This document shows, one piece after another, positions 1 to 5,639 of a stretch of DNA of 7,499 nt. Each line of letters starts with the position of its first letter. Position 1 is the stretch's first letter. The position numbers were made by a program, and so were the translations under genes. Under the pieces are notes generated by a model. That model worked only from the letters and a program-made list of their open reading frames with translations. It searched no databases and was not told where the DNA came from. Source of the stretch: JBOGFC01 sp050742155 (GTDB lineage: Bacteria > Actinomycetota > Acidimicrobiia > Spongiisociales > JALYHC01); NCBI GenBank assembly GCA_050742155.1, contig JBOGFC010000232.1:1-7499 (forward strand), given 5' to 3'.

Positions 1-105
1 CGCGGCGAACCGGTCGCCCCGGACCGCCACCTCGCCCCACGCCTCGGCGGTGTAGTGGTCGATGGCGATGAACGCCCACATTTCCCTCGAAGAGGGGTGT
101 GCGGG
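1..105 (-). pseudogene. Transposase (DDE integrase core) fragment, truncated at 5' end and cut by the window edge
   Basis: Read on the minus strand, the frame from 81 down to 1 encodes MWAFIAIDHYTAEAWGEV followed by a VRGDRFAA stretch. This resembles the start of the integrase-type catalytic core of IS3/IS481-like transposases, where an aromatic-rich strand leads into an Asp-His pair and then an RGxRFAAL segment. The Asp of the IDH motif would be the first catalytic acid. The same frame runs upstream without similarity to the vapC stop codon (106-108), so the N-terminal helix-turn-helix part is missing. There is no start codon with a ribosome site. The 3' part lies outside the window and could be intact. 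I infer a decayed insertion sequence remnant abutting the toxin-antitoxin operon. The family is judged from about 30 residues only. Confidence 0.6.
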
Positions 106-504
106 TCAGGAGTCGGCGCTGAGCAACTCGGCCGCCGGGGTTGCGGCGGCCATTCCGCCATCGGTGGTGATGATCGAGGCGCCCAACTGGTCCGCCAGCT
201 CCACGTACAGGGCGTCGACGAGCCGCACGCGGTGGCGCAACCGCCAGGCACCCGCCACCAGCCCTGACAGCAGGTGGCGATCAACCGGAGCCATCCCCAG
301 GCGGTCCACCCGGACCGTCGCCTGGCGGGCGGAGAGATGACCGGCCCGATGGAGACGTCCCAGGGCCGAGAGAACCTCGGCGTCAAAGTGCGCCGGGGCA
401 TGGAGGTCATGGCCACCCAACCGCTCTCGTACCGCGCCGGCGAGAGGGGAGCTGACCAGCAGGTCCACCATGGCTGAGGCGTCGACGACCAGCCGCTCAG
501 CCAC
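106..504 (-). CDS. vapC: VapC-family toxin, PIN-domain ribonuclease
   Basis: This 132-residue protein is the usual size for a single PIN domain. It opens with LVVDASAMVDLL, the typical first strand with the conserved Asp (D8). The other expected acidic residues are E43 (in DAEVLSAL), D97 (in LVDALYVELA) and D115 (in IITTDGG). Together they form the Mg2+-binding cluster of PIN nucleases. Known VapC toxins cut RNA, often tRNA, and are neutralised by the partner VapB; the target of this one cannot be inferred. The start is a GTG at 504-502, overlapping the vapB stop in an 8-nt GTGGCTGA. This suggests translational coupling, so toxin is made only after antitoxin translation. All four acids are present, so the nuclease is probably active. 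The gene ends directly beside a transposase fragment. Confidence 0.92.
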   Translation of the reverse strand: MAERLVVDASAMVDLLVSSPLAGAVRERLGGHDLHAPAHFDAEVLSALGRLHRAGHLSARQATVRVDRLGMAPVDRHLLSGLVAGAWRLRHRVRLVDALYVELADQLGASIITTDGGMAAATPAAELLSADS

Positions 505-724
505 GGCCCTCCAAGTCGTCTTTGGCTGCTGCCAGGGCCTTCAGGACGGCCTCATGGGTGACGTCGGTGGGGCCCAAGGCCTGCAGGTCGTCGAGCCACC
601 GGTCGTTTCGGCGGGCGGCGAGGGCGCTGCGCACCGCCTCTTGGGTCAGGCCTGAGATGTTGAGGGCGGCCTGCTTGGCCTCTCTCGCCAGCTCGTCGGG
701 AAGGTAGACATTGACCCGGGCCAT
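497..724 (-). CDS. vapB: VapB-family antitoxin, ribbon-helix-helix DNA-binding protein
   Basis: This 75-residue protein lies immediately upstream of vapC and overlaps it by 8 nt. Residues 1-40 have the pattern of a ribbon-helix-helix fold: a short strand (MARVNVYLPDEL), a charged helix (AREAKQAALNIS), then a second helix beginning GLTQEAVRSAL. Antitoxins of this type dimerise through the strand, bind the operon operator and use a flexible C-terminal tail to block the PIN nuclease. Here the tail (about residues 42-75) is rich in Asp, Glu, Ala and Leu. I chose the ATG at 724-722 because it lies 6 nt after the -10 hexamer, where transcription should begin, giving a leaderless message. An ATG at 730 (adding Met-Arg) and a GTG at 751 are also in frame. 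The latter would start upstream of the -10 and is unlikely. Confidence 0.88.
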   Translation of the reverse strand: MARVNVYLPDELAREAKQAALNISGLTQEAVRSALAARRNDRWLDDLQALGPTDVTHEAVLKALAAAKDDLEGRG

Positions 725-740
725 GCGCATAGTATACGCA
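724..740. promoter_or_regulatory. Probable VapBC operator: 17-nt near-palindrome
   Basis: The sequence TGCGCATAGTATACGCA reads almost the same on both strands: seven of eight arm positions match around a single central base. It covers the whole -10 hexamer and ends at the first base of the preferred vapB start codon. A symmetrical site here suits a dimeric ribbon-helix-helix repressor, and autorepression by VapB or VapBC is well established for this family. Binding is inferred from position and symmetry. Confidence 0.65.
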
Positions 741-758
741 CATCCGGCCACAGATCAA
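731..758 (-). promoter_or_regulatory. vapBC promoter, probably giving a leaderless transcript
   Basis: On the minus strand a -35-like TTGATC (758-753) is separated by 16 nt from a good -10 hexamer TATACT (736-731). Transcription would be expected to start about 6-7 nt after the -10, at the A of ATG at 724. No ribosome-binding site precedes vapB, which agrees with a leaderless mRNA; these are common in Actinomycetota. Confidence 0.7.
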
Positions 759-781
759 CCGTTCGTCACGCTGTTGGGCGT

Positions 782-803
782 CGGGCTGGAGGAGGGAAGC
801 CCG
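782..803. repeat. Small inverted repeat between vapBC and the cyclase gene
   Basis: CGGGCT and AGCCCG form perfect 6-bp arms around a purine-rich 10-nt loop. It lies about 60 nt beyond the cyclase stop codon, in the cyclase reading direction. No T-run follows on either strand, so a role as a transcription terminator is only possible. I see no gene in the rest of the 759-865 interval. Confidence 0.3.
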
Positions 804-824
804 CCCGTGAGGTGTGCATGCGAT

Positions 825-836
825 CCTCTAGGGAGG
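825..836 (+). repeat. Copy 1 of a 12-nt direct repeat flanking the cyclase gene
   Basis: CCTCTAGGGAGG occurs here and again at 1817-1828, on the other side of the cyclase gene. With one mismatch the match extends to 17 nt, ending in TCGA. The unit has CCTC/GAGG arms. At the second copy its GGGAGG serves as a ribosome-binding site. In sequence this GC-rich a 12-nt repeat can arise by chance. Confidence 0.35.
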
Positions 837-865
837 TTCGAGAACGGCACCCCATCCGGCACCCA

Positions 866-1672
866 TCACTCCACCGCATGACTCACCGTGAGCGTGACGA
901 CCTCGATGATCTGCTGCTTCCCCCTCAGCTCCAGCGGCCTCCGCTCGAGGTTTGAATCGAGACCGGCGGCCGTGGCGGCGTCGCTGGTGACGAGGATCTC
1001 GCCGGCCGCGGCGGCCGATGCCAGTCGAGCCGCCGTGTTGACCGCGTCCCCCAGGGCGGTCAGCGCGGTGTGCGTCCCGGCGCCCACGGCTCCGACCCAC
1101 GCCAGGCCGGTGTGCACACCGGCCCCGATCCGCACCCAGGGACCACCGGGATCGGTATGGCCGGTGGCTCGCAGGAGCGCCCGGGCGGCCTCCACGCCAC
1201 GGGCGGCGTGCCGCTCACCGGTCAGCAGCGGAAAGAACATGGCGACCAGCTCGTCGCCGACGAACTTGTCGACGACGCCGTCGTGGTCGAAGACCACCGT
1301 GGCGGCGGTGTCGTAGAAGCGGTCCATGAGCTGGCGGAAGTCGGCCGAGGGCATGCTCTCCGCCAGCGTGGTGGAGCCGCGGATGTCGGCGAAGAGCAAC
1401 GTGCACTCGATCTCTGCCCCGCCGTGGTGACTGGCCATGAACGTGAAGCAGGAGGCACACCAGTTCGGGTTCTTGTCGGAGGGCCTCTTACCGATCAGTC
1501 GCATGAGCGGCGCGCCGATGCCGGCGAACGGCGCCGCGCACAACCTGCAGCGCGGATCGTGCGGTATCAGCTTGAAAACCTGCCGGCCGGCCCGCTCCTT
1601 GGAATGCCCGCGGGTGAGGAAGTCGCGCCAGAACTGCTGGTGGTCGGGGCCGGGCGGCTCGTTCGAGGTCAC
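866..1672 (-). CDS. Class III adenylate/guanylate cyclase with N-terminal four-cysteine motif
   Basis: This 268-residue protein probably makes cAMP from ATP. Residues 1-80 hold two Cys-x-x-Cys pairs (C42/C45 and C72/C75) separated by a Gly-rich PFAGIGAP segment, so this part may bind a metal. Residues 88-262 form the cyclase homology domain. D96 (LFADIRGST) and D140 (DKFVGDELVA) are the two metal-binding acids. K136 and T205 sit at the purine-selecting positions, a Lys/Thr pair typical of class IIIb adenylate cyclases. N212 and R216 (VNTAARL) are the transition-state residues. All catalytic positions are filled, so a homodimer should be active. No membrane segment is visible, so it is probably cytosolic. 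The start is a GTG at 1672, preceded at 7-nt spacing by AGGGAG. It seems to be a single-gene unit; the input signal is unknown, with the Cys motif the obvious candidate sensor. Confidence 0.9.
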   Translation of the reverse strand: MTSNEPPGPDHQQFWRDFLTRGHSKERAGRQVFKLIPHDPRCRLCAAPFAGIGAPLMRLIGKRPSDKNPNWCASCFTFMASHHGGAEIECTLLFADIRGSTTLAESMPSADFRQLMDRFYDTAATVVFDHDGVVDKFVGDELVAMFFPLLTGERHAARGVEAARALLRATGHTDPGGPWVRIGAGVHTGLAWVGAVGAGTHTALTALGDAVNTAARLASAAAAGEILVTSDAATAAGLDSNLERRPLELRGKQQIIEVVTLTVSHAVE

Positions 1673-1816
1673 AGCAAAACTCCCTGCTCATACGGTATCG
1701 CAGCCTGGGAGCAGACAGGCGGGAAAGCTTCTTGAGTGTGTGTTCTGAGTCCGGAGACGGGATGTCCTTCGCCTCGAGGAACTCCCACCCGACCGACTCG
1801 GATTGCCTTCCACATA

Positions 1817-1828
1817 CCTCTAGGGAGG
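1817..1828 (+). repeat. Copy 2 of the 12-nt direct repeat, including the Shine-Dalgarno of the HTH pseudogene
   Basis: This second copy of CCTCTAGGGAGG lies just upstream of the ATG at 1833. Its GGGAGG (1823-1828, continuing GGGAGGG) is at good spacing for a ribosome-binding site. That fixes the original start of the broken helix-turn-helix gene. Confidence 0.4.
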
Positions 1829-1832
1829 GTCG

Positions 1833-2393
1833 ATGACAACCCATCAGTTCACGCTCATCGTCGACGGGCCTGACCTGCAAGATGAGGCCCGCGCCCAAGC
1901 CTTGTTCGAGGCGGGATGCGGTGACGCCACCGTCGGACGAGTGGGAACTCTTCAGTATCTCGACTTCGATAGGGAGGCCGGGCATTCGCGGAGGCTGTGG
2001 TGAGCGCTGCACTGCGATCGAGAGGGCCGTGCCGGGAGCTCATGTCATTCATCTCGAGCCCGATGACTTGGTGACATGGCGGAGATCGCAGAGCGCACCG
2101 GCCGAACACGGGAGAGCGTTCGATTGTTGATCAGCGGTGAGCGCGGGCCGGAAGGATTCCCCCCTCCTGCGACGCACTTCAAGAGTCGGTACCGAATGTG
2201 GAGATGGCAGGCGGTCGCCCTCTGGTTCGCCGAAGCCCTTGGTAAGGCGCGGGTTGTGGGTGATCCCCGGAGGGCGCACTTCATCACTGCATTCAACGCG
2301 GGCCGTCGACGAACCCCGCTCGGCGATCCGGTCAGGTCGAGGCTCAGGCGAGCGTATGTAGAAGCTGAAGCGAGGGTGGTGGCGCGGGTCTAG
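1833..2393 (+). pseudogene. Helix-turn-helix protein gene broken by three single-base deletions
   Basis: Four pieces of one protein appear in successive frames. Piece A starts at ATG 1833 after a GGGAGGG ribosome site and reads MTTHQFTLIVDGPDL through QYLDFDREA, then stops at 2001-2003. Piece B (from about 1982) reads AFAEAVVSA. Piece C (from about 2014) reads AIERAVPGAHVIHLEPDDLVT. Piece D (from ATG 2076) reads MAEIAERTGRTRESVRLLI, then GFPPPATHF and SRYRMWRW, ending at 2393. From memory, these occur in this order in intact actinobacterial HTH proteins of about 130-190 residues with unknown targets. Piece D holds the DNA-binding helices. Each junction (near 1981, 2010 and 2075) is explained by loss of one base, and the three losses together restore the original frame. 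Piece D could be made alone (105 residues), but no ribosome site precedes 2076. Sequencing error is the main alternative to decay. Confidence 0.8.
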
Positions 2394-2803
2394 CCGTGGG
2401 CCGATATCTGCTGCACGGCCCAGCCGTTGCCGTCCGGATCGTGGAAGAAGACGAACCCCACGTTGTCGAGCGCCTCTCCTGCGCGACTGGGGCGATATGA
2501 GTCCCCGTCGAACACCTGCACCTCGCTGACCTCCACCCCTCGCTCGACGAGCTCGGCGCGCGCCGCGTGCAGGTCGGAGACGACCAGCTGCAAGCCCTGC
2601 AGGGAGCCCGGCTGCATAGCGACGATCCCCTCTCCCAGCACGACCGAGCAGCCCGACCCACGAGGAGTCAGCTGGACCACCCGTATCTCGTCGCTCACCC
2701 GGCTGTCAAAGTCCAGGTGGAAGCCCACCTGGTCGGCGTAGAAGGCCTTGGTCCGCTCCACGTCCGACACGGGAACCACCACCACTTCCAGCGTCCAATT
2801 CAT
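2390..2803 (-). CDS. VOC-superfamily (glyoxalase/bleomycin-resistance fold) protein, last gene of the ABC operon
   Basis: This 137-residue protein has the paired beta-alpha-beta-beta-beta layout of the vicinal oxygen chelate fold. The first module opens with VVVVPVSDVERTKAFY (7-22). The second opens with LQLVVSDLHAARAELVERGV (71-90) and ends in FFHDPDGNGWAV (119-130). By eye, the first metal-ligand position is V7 rather than His and the last is A129 rather than Glu. Metal-dependent catalysis is therefore doubtful, and ligand binding or an unknown reaction is as likely. I start at ATG 2803, which has GAGG 4 nt upstream and matches the fold's first strand; an in-frame extension to 2932 would overlap the permease. 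Only 20 nt separate it from the permease stop, so they are almost certainly co-transcribed. Its TAG stop shares a CTAG with the stop of the convergent HTH pseudogene. Confidence 0.88.
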   Translation of the reverse strand: MNWTLEVVVVPVSDVERTKAFYADQVGFHLDFDSRVSDEIRVVQLTPRGSGCSVVLGEGIVAMQPGSLQGLQLVVSDLHAARAELVERGVEVSEVQVFDGDSYRPSRAGEALDNVGFVFFHDPDGNGWAVQQISAHG

Positions 2804-2823
2804 GCTGCCTCGCCCCGCGAAGG

Positions 2824-3633
2824 TCACTTGTGGGCGGCCCGCTTGTAGAGGCTGACCGACAAGGGGAGGAACACCACCACGATCACCGTGACCCAAATCA
2901 GCGTGTAGAGGATGGGATTCTGCAGGGACCACACCTCGGGCTGCACCGCGGTGGCGAGCGGATTGACGTTCCCGAACAGCTCACGGGCCGCCTGGGTCAC
3001 CGCCGACACCGGGTTCCACTCGGCGAAGGCCCGCAGCGGGCCGGGCAGGTTCTCCAACGGGACGAAGGCGTTGGAGATGAAGGTGACCGGGAAGATCACC
3101 ATGAAGGAGGCATTGTTGACCACCTCCGGGCTGGGCACCAGCAACCCGACGCAGGCCATCACCCAGGAGAAGGCGTAGGCGAACAGCAACAGCAGCACGA
3201 ACCCGGCCAGCGCCTCCCACACCGAGGTGTGGATCCGCCAGCCGACGAGCAGACCGGTGGCCGCCATGATGGCCAGCGACAGCACGTTGTAGGCGATGTC
3301 GCTGGAGGTGCGCCCCACCAGGACCGCCGACCTCGACATGGGCAGGGAGCGGAACCGGTCGATGATGCCCTTCTGCATGTCCTCGGCCAGCCCGGCTCCC
3401 GTGTAGGTGGCCCCGAAGATGACGGTCTGGGCGAAGATCCCCCCGATGAGGAACTCCCGGTAGGAGATGCCGGCGATGGGGATCGAGCTGCCGAACACGT
3501 AGGCGAACAGCAGCACGAACATGATCGGCGAGATCAGGATCCACACCAGGAGCTCCGGCACCCGCTTGATCTTGATCAGGTTCCGCTTGGCGATCACCAG
3601 GCCGTCGGCGGTGGCGGCGAGAACTCCGTTCAT
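2824..3633 (-). CDS. ABC-2 type exporter permease (DrrB-like)
   Basis: This 269-residue membrane protein has about six hydrophobic segments, near residues 28-48, 62-83, 115-133, 142-166, 176-196 and 241-262. The length and pattern are those of ABC-2 permeases. The cytosolic loop at 84-108 (EDMQKGIIDRFRSLPMSR) is the conserved stretch of the DrrB/NodJ-type family, which contacts the ATPase. FPVTFISNAFVP (181-192) and WNPVSAVTQAAREL (206-219) are also typical of DrrB-like permeases. Together with the ATPase upstream it should form an exporter in the cytoplasmic membrane. DrrB itself exports daunorubicin, but the substrate here cannot be predicted. The start ATG shares one base with the ATPase stop (TGATG), indicating translational coupling and matched amounts of the two subunits. 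Confidence 0.92.
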   Translation of the reverse strand: MNGVLAATADGLVIAKRNLIKIKRVPELLVWILISPIMFVLLFAYVFGSSIPIAGISYREFLIGGIFAQTVIFGATYTGAGLAEDMQKGIIDRFRSLPMSRSAVLVGRTSSDIAYNVLSLAIMAATGLLVGWRIHTSVWEALAGFVLLLLFAYAFSWVMACVGLLVPSPEVVNNASFMVIFPVTFISNAFVPLENLPGPLRAFAEWNPVSAVTQAARELFGNVNPLATAVQPEVWSLQNPILYTLIWVTVIVVVFLPLSVSLYKRAAHK

Positions 3634-4661
3634 CAGGCACGCTCCCTTCCGGCCCCGTCGGCCACCGCCGAGGCCAGGTGACCTTCCTCGGTACTGTCCC
3701 CCGGACCGTTGGGTGACTCGGGCTCGGCCACATGGCCGGTCAGGGTGAGGAACACGTCGTCCAGGGTGGGTCGACGCAGCCCGATGTCGAGGATCTTGAT
3801 CGCTTTGCCGTCCAGCTCCCGGAGGACCTGGGTGAGCACCCCGGCGCCCCCGGTGACCGGGGCGGTCACCTTGCGGATGTGCTCCTCGATCAGCACCTCC
3901 CCGACGGCGAAGGAGGCCAGCGTCTCCCGGGCCCGGGACAGGTTGGCGTGCGACTCGATCACCAGCTCAACCCGCTCCCCACCGATCTGGCTCTTCAGGT
4001 GGTCGGCGCTTCCATGGGCGATCTCTCGGCCGTGATCGATGACCACGATGTCGTCGCACAGACGGTCGGCTTCCTCCAGGTACTGGGTGGTCAGCAGCAG
4101 CGTGGTGCCTCCCTTGACCAGCTGGCGGATGACCCCCCACATGTCGACCCGGCTGCGGGGGTCGAGACCGGTGGTGGGCTCGTCCAGGAACAGCACGGTG
4201 GGCTGGGCCACCAGCGCTCCAGCCAGGTCGAGACGACGTCTCATCCCCCCCGAGTAAGTCTTGACCGGGCGGTCCCCGGCTTCGTCGAGGTCGAACACCT
4301 CCAATAGTTCACGGGCCCGGGCCCGTGACGTCTGACGACCCAGCCGGTAGAGGCGGCCGATCATGTCCAGGTTCTCGAAGCCGGTCAGGTGCTCGTCCAC
4401 CGCGGCGTACTGACCGGAGAGCCCGATCTGCTTCCGCACTTCGCCCGGCTTGGCGAGCACATCGATCCCGGCCACCTGGGCGGCCCCGGCGTCCGGGATG
4501 AGAAGGGTGGTGAGGACCCGCACGGCGGTGGTCTTGCCGGCTCCGTTGGGACCCAGCAGACCGAGGACCGTGCCCTCCGGCACAGTTAGATCCAGCCCGT
4601 CGAGGGCCACCACCTTTCCGTAGTGCTTGACCAGGCCTCGGGCCCGAATGACTTCATGCAT
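3633..4661 (-). CDS. ABC exporter ATP-binding protein (DrrA-like)
   Basis: This 342-residue nucleotide-binding subunit carries a complete motif set: Walker A GPNGAGKTT (37-45), Q-loop LSGQYAAVDE with Q84, signature YSGGMRRRLDLAG (136-148), Walker B VLFLDEPTTGLD (156-167) and a TTQYLEEAD switch (191-199), in which Gln replaces the usual His as in the DrrA family. Residues from about 228 form the C-terminal domain of this family, ending in RRPTLDDVFLTLTG (296-309). The last 30 residues are a Glu/Gly/Ser/Pro-rich tail. It should hydrolyse ATP to drive the permease encoded next. The ATG at 4661 is chosen because AGGAGA lies 5 nt upstream and the family N-terminus begins there; the in-frame extension to 4742 has neither. 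It is the first gene of a three-gene operon, but I see no clear promoter in the 198-bp divergent region. Confidence 0.95.
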   Translation of the reverse strand: MHEVIRARGLVKHYGKVVALDGLDLTVPEGTVLGLLGPNGAGKTTAVRVLTTLLIPDAGAAQVAGIDVLAKPGEVRKQIGLSGQYAAVDEHLTGFENLDMIGRLYRLGRQTSRARARELLEVFDLDEAGDRPVKTYSGGMRRRLDLAGALVAQPTVLFLDEPTTGLDPRSRVDMWGVIRQLVKGGTTLLLTTQYLEEADRLCDDIVVIDHGREIAHGSADHLKSQIGGERVELVIESHANLSRARETLASFAVGEVLIEEHIRKVTAPVTGGAGVLTQVLRELDGKAIKILDIGLRRPTLDDVFLTLTGHVAEPESPNGPGDSTEEGHLASAVADGAGRERA

Positions 4662-4859
4662 GCCTTTCTCCTGTCGTCGTCTGGAGGTCTCCACCCATCG
4701 TGCAACACCCATGCGAAGGGTCAGACCGTAGGAGAACGCCAAAGTGATCGGTGTCTATTTCCGGGACCCGTCTCGGCGCCGCGCAGGATCCTCCGTCGAG
4801 CGATGAGTCCTCGTCCGCCCTATCGTCTTATCAGTGGCAGCTCTGCGGAGGAGGAACTC
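4662..4859. other. Divergent intergenic region between the ABC operon and the VOC gene pair
   Basis: This 198-bp gap must hold the promoters of both the leftward ABC-VOC operon and the rightward VOC pair. AGGAGA (minus strand, 4672-4667) serves the ATPase and GGAGGAGG (plus strand, 4847-4854) serves the VOC gene at 4860. I found no convincing -35/-10 pair on either strand and no clear palindromic operator. Reading frames that cross it are extensions of the flanking genes without similarity to their families. A shared regulator could act here, but none is encoded next to it. Confidence 0.5.
4847..4854 (+). promoter_or_regulatory. Strong Shine-Dalgarno that sets the start of the VOC gene at 4860
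   Basis: GGAGGAGG lies 5 nt before ATG 4860. The frame stays open upstream to 4623, so this site decides the start: the upstream part has no family similarity and runs antisense into the ATPase gene. Confidence 0.8.
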
Positions 4860-5246
4860 ATGAAGCAACCGAGCTTGGACAGCATTCTGCTCGCCAGCAC
4901 CCACCCCGATCGGCTCCACGCCTGGTATGTCAGCGCGCTGGAGCCGGAGGGAGACACGAAGATGAACGGCTATCGGGTTCTCACCTTCGGCGGATTTCAC
5001 GTCGTGATCGACAGCCGGGAGGATGTTTCGGACACGAACCCCGAACCCGGTCGGATGATCCTCAACTTCGACGTGGCCGATGCTCGTGTCATCGCCGCGC
5101 GCCTCGACCGGATGGGCGTGAAGTGGCTGGCGGAACTGGAAGACCGTGACGGCAGCCTGTTCGCCACGGCGATCGATCCGGACGGGAACTACGTTCAGCT
5201 CATCGAGCTCAGCGACGATGCCCGTGCGGCCATGGAGAAGGCATAG
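4860..5246 (+). CDS. VOC-superfamily protein, first gene of the rightward pair
   Basis: This 128-residue protein has two VOC half-domains. The first runs from SILLASTHPDRLHAWYVSAL (8-27) through FGGFHVVIDS (43-52). The second runs from MILNFDVADARVIAARLDRM (66-85) to the closing ATAIDPDGNYVQLIEL (102-117). IDPDGN followed by a hydrophobic strand is the family hallmark. By eye, S8 replaces the usual first His ligand and Q113 replaces the usual terminal Glu, so the standard metal site seems incomplete. Relatives bind or transform small molecules, and I cannot name a substrate. The stop TAG overlaps the AGGAGG ribosome site of the next VOC gene, so the pair is co-translated from one mRNA. It starts 198 bp from the divergent ABC ATPase. 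Confidence 0.87.
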   Translation: MKQPSLDSILLASTHPDRLHAWYVSALEPEGDTKMNGYRVLTFGGFHVVIDSREDVSDTNPEPGRMILNFDVADARVIAARLDRMGVKWLAELEDRDGSLFATAIDPDGNYVQLIELSDDARAAMEKA

Positions 5247-5255
5247 GAGGCAATC

Positions 5256-5630
5256 ATGTTCGCAACGACGAAGGCATTCAGTGGGTTCGCGGTAGACGAC
5301 CTAGGTACGGCCAAGAAGTTCTACGGGGAGACACTGGGACTGAAGGTGTCCGAGGAGAACGGCCAGCTCACGCTGCACATCGCCGGTGGGCGGGACATCA
5401 TCGTCTACCCGAAGCCAGACCACACCCCAGCGTCGTTCACCATCCTCAACTTCCCGGTGGACGACATCGACCAGGCCGTCGACGAATTGACCGAGCGAGG
5501 CGTTCGCTTCGAGCGGTATGACGGCTTCGAGCAGGACGAGAAAGGCATCGACCGCAGCGGGCTCGGCCCCTTGATCGCCTGGTTCACCGATCCAGCCGGC
5601 AACATCCTGTCCGTGCTTCAGGACCAGTAG
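5256..5630 (+). CDS. VOC-superfamily (glyoxalase/bleomycin-resistance fold) protein, second gene of the pair
   Basis: This 124-residue protein has a complete two-module VOC fold. Module one is AFSGFAVDDLGTAKKFYGET (7-26), with the FY at 22-23 followed by LGLKV. Module two runs from FTILNFPVDDIDQAVDELTE (61-80) to WFTDPAGNILSVLQ (109-122). The DPAGN ending also occurs in bleomycin-binding proteins of this fold, but it is common and does not prove that function. F8 and S119 take the places of the usual first His and last Glu ligands. AGGAGG (5245-5250) lies 5 nt before the ATG and overlaps the previous gene's stop, so the two are one operon. It is distinct in sequence from the other two VOC proteins here, so these are not recent duplicates. 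A strong hairpin begins 10 nt after its stop. Confidence 0.9.
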   Translation: MFATTKAFSGFAVDDLGTAKKFYGETLGLKVSEENGQLTLHIAGGRDIIVYPKPDHTPASFTILNFPVDDIDQAVDELTERGVRFERYDGFEQDEKGIDRSGLGPLIAWFTDPAGNILSVLQDQ

Positions 5631-5639
5631 CGCATGGGG

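Noticed and set aside
1070..1735. Plus-strand open frame (221 codons) opposite the cyclase gene
   Set aside because: The complete set of cyclase catalytic residues on the minus strand shows which strand codes; this frame has no recognisable features.
1488..2012. Minus-strand open frame covering the cyclase 5' end, the intergenic region and the HTH pseudogene
   Set aside because: It overlaps two better supported genes and lacks similarity or a good ribosome site. Its openness follows from high GC.
1833..2393. Programmed ribosomal frameshifting in the HTH gene
   Set aside because: Three separate shifts in about 100 nt would be needed, and no slippery heptamer or downstream structure is visible at the junctions. 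Deletions or read errors are simpler.
2804..2932. N-terminal extension of the first VOC protein (43 extra residues)
   Set aside because: It would overlap the end of the permease gene, and the VOC fold starts at the ATG at 2803, which has its own GAGG site.
2830..3681. Long plus-strand open frame (283 codons) opposite the ABC permease
   Set aside because: It is the antisense of the permease gene. Its translation is rich in His, Gly, Asp and Gln with no family motif, as expected when GC-rich codons are read backwards.
4662..4742. N-terminal extension of the ABC ATPase (27 extra residues)
   Set aside because: The ATG at 4661 has AGGAGA at ideal spacing and begins where DrrA-type proteins begin. 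The extension has neither support.
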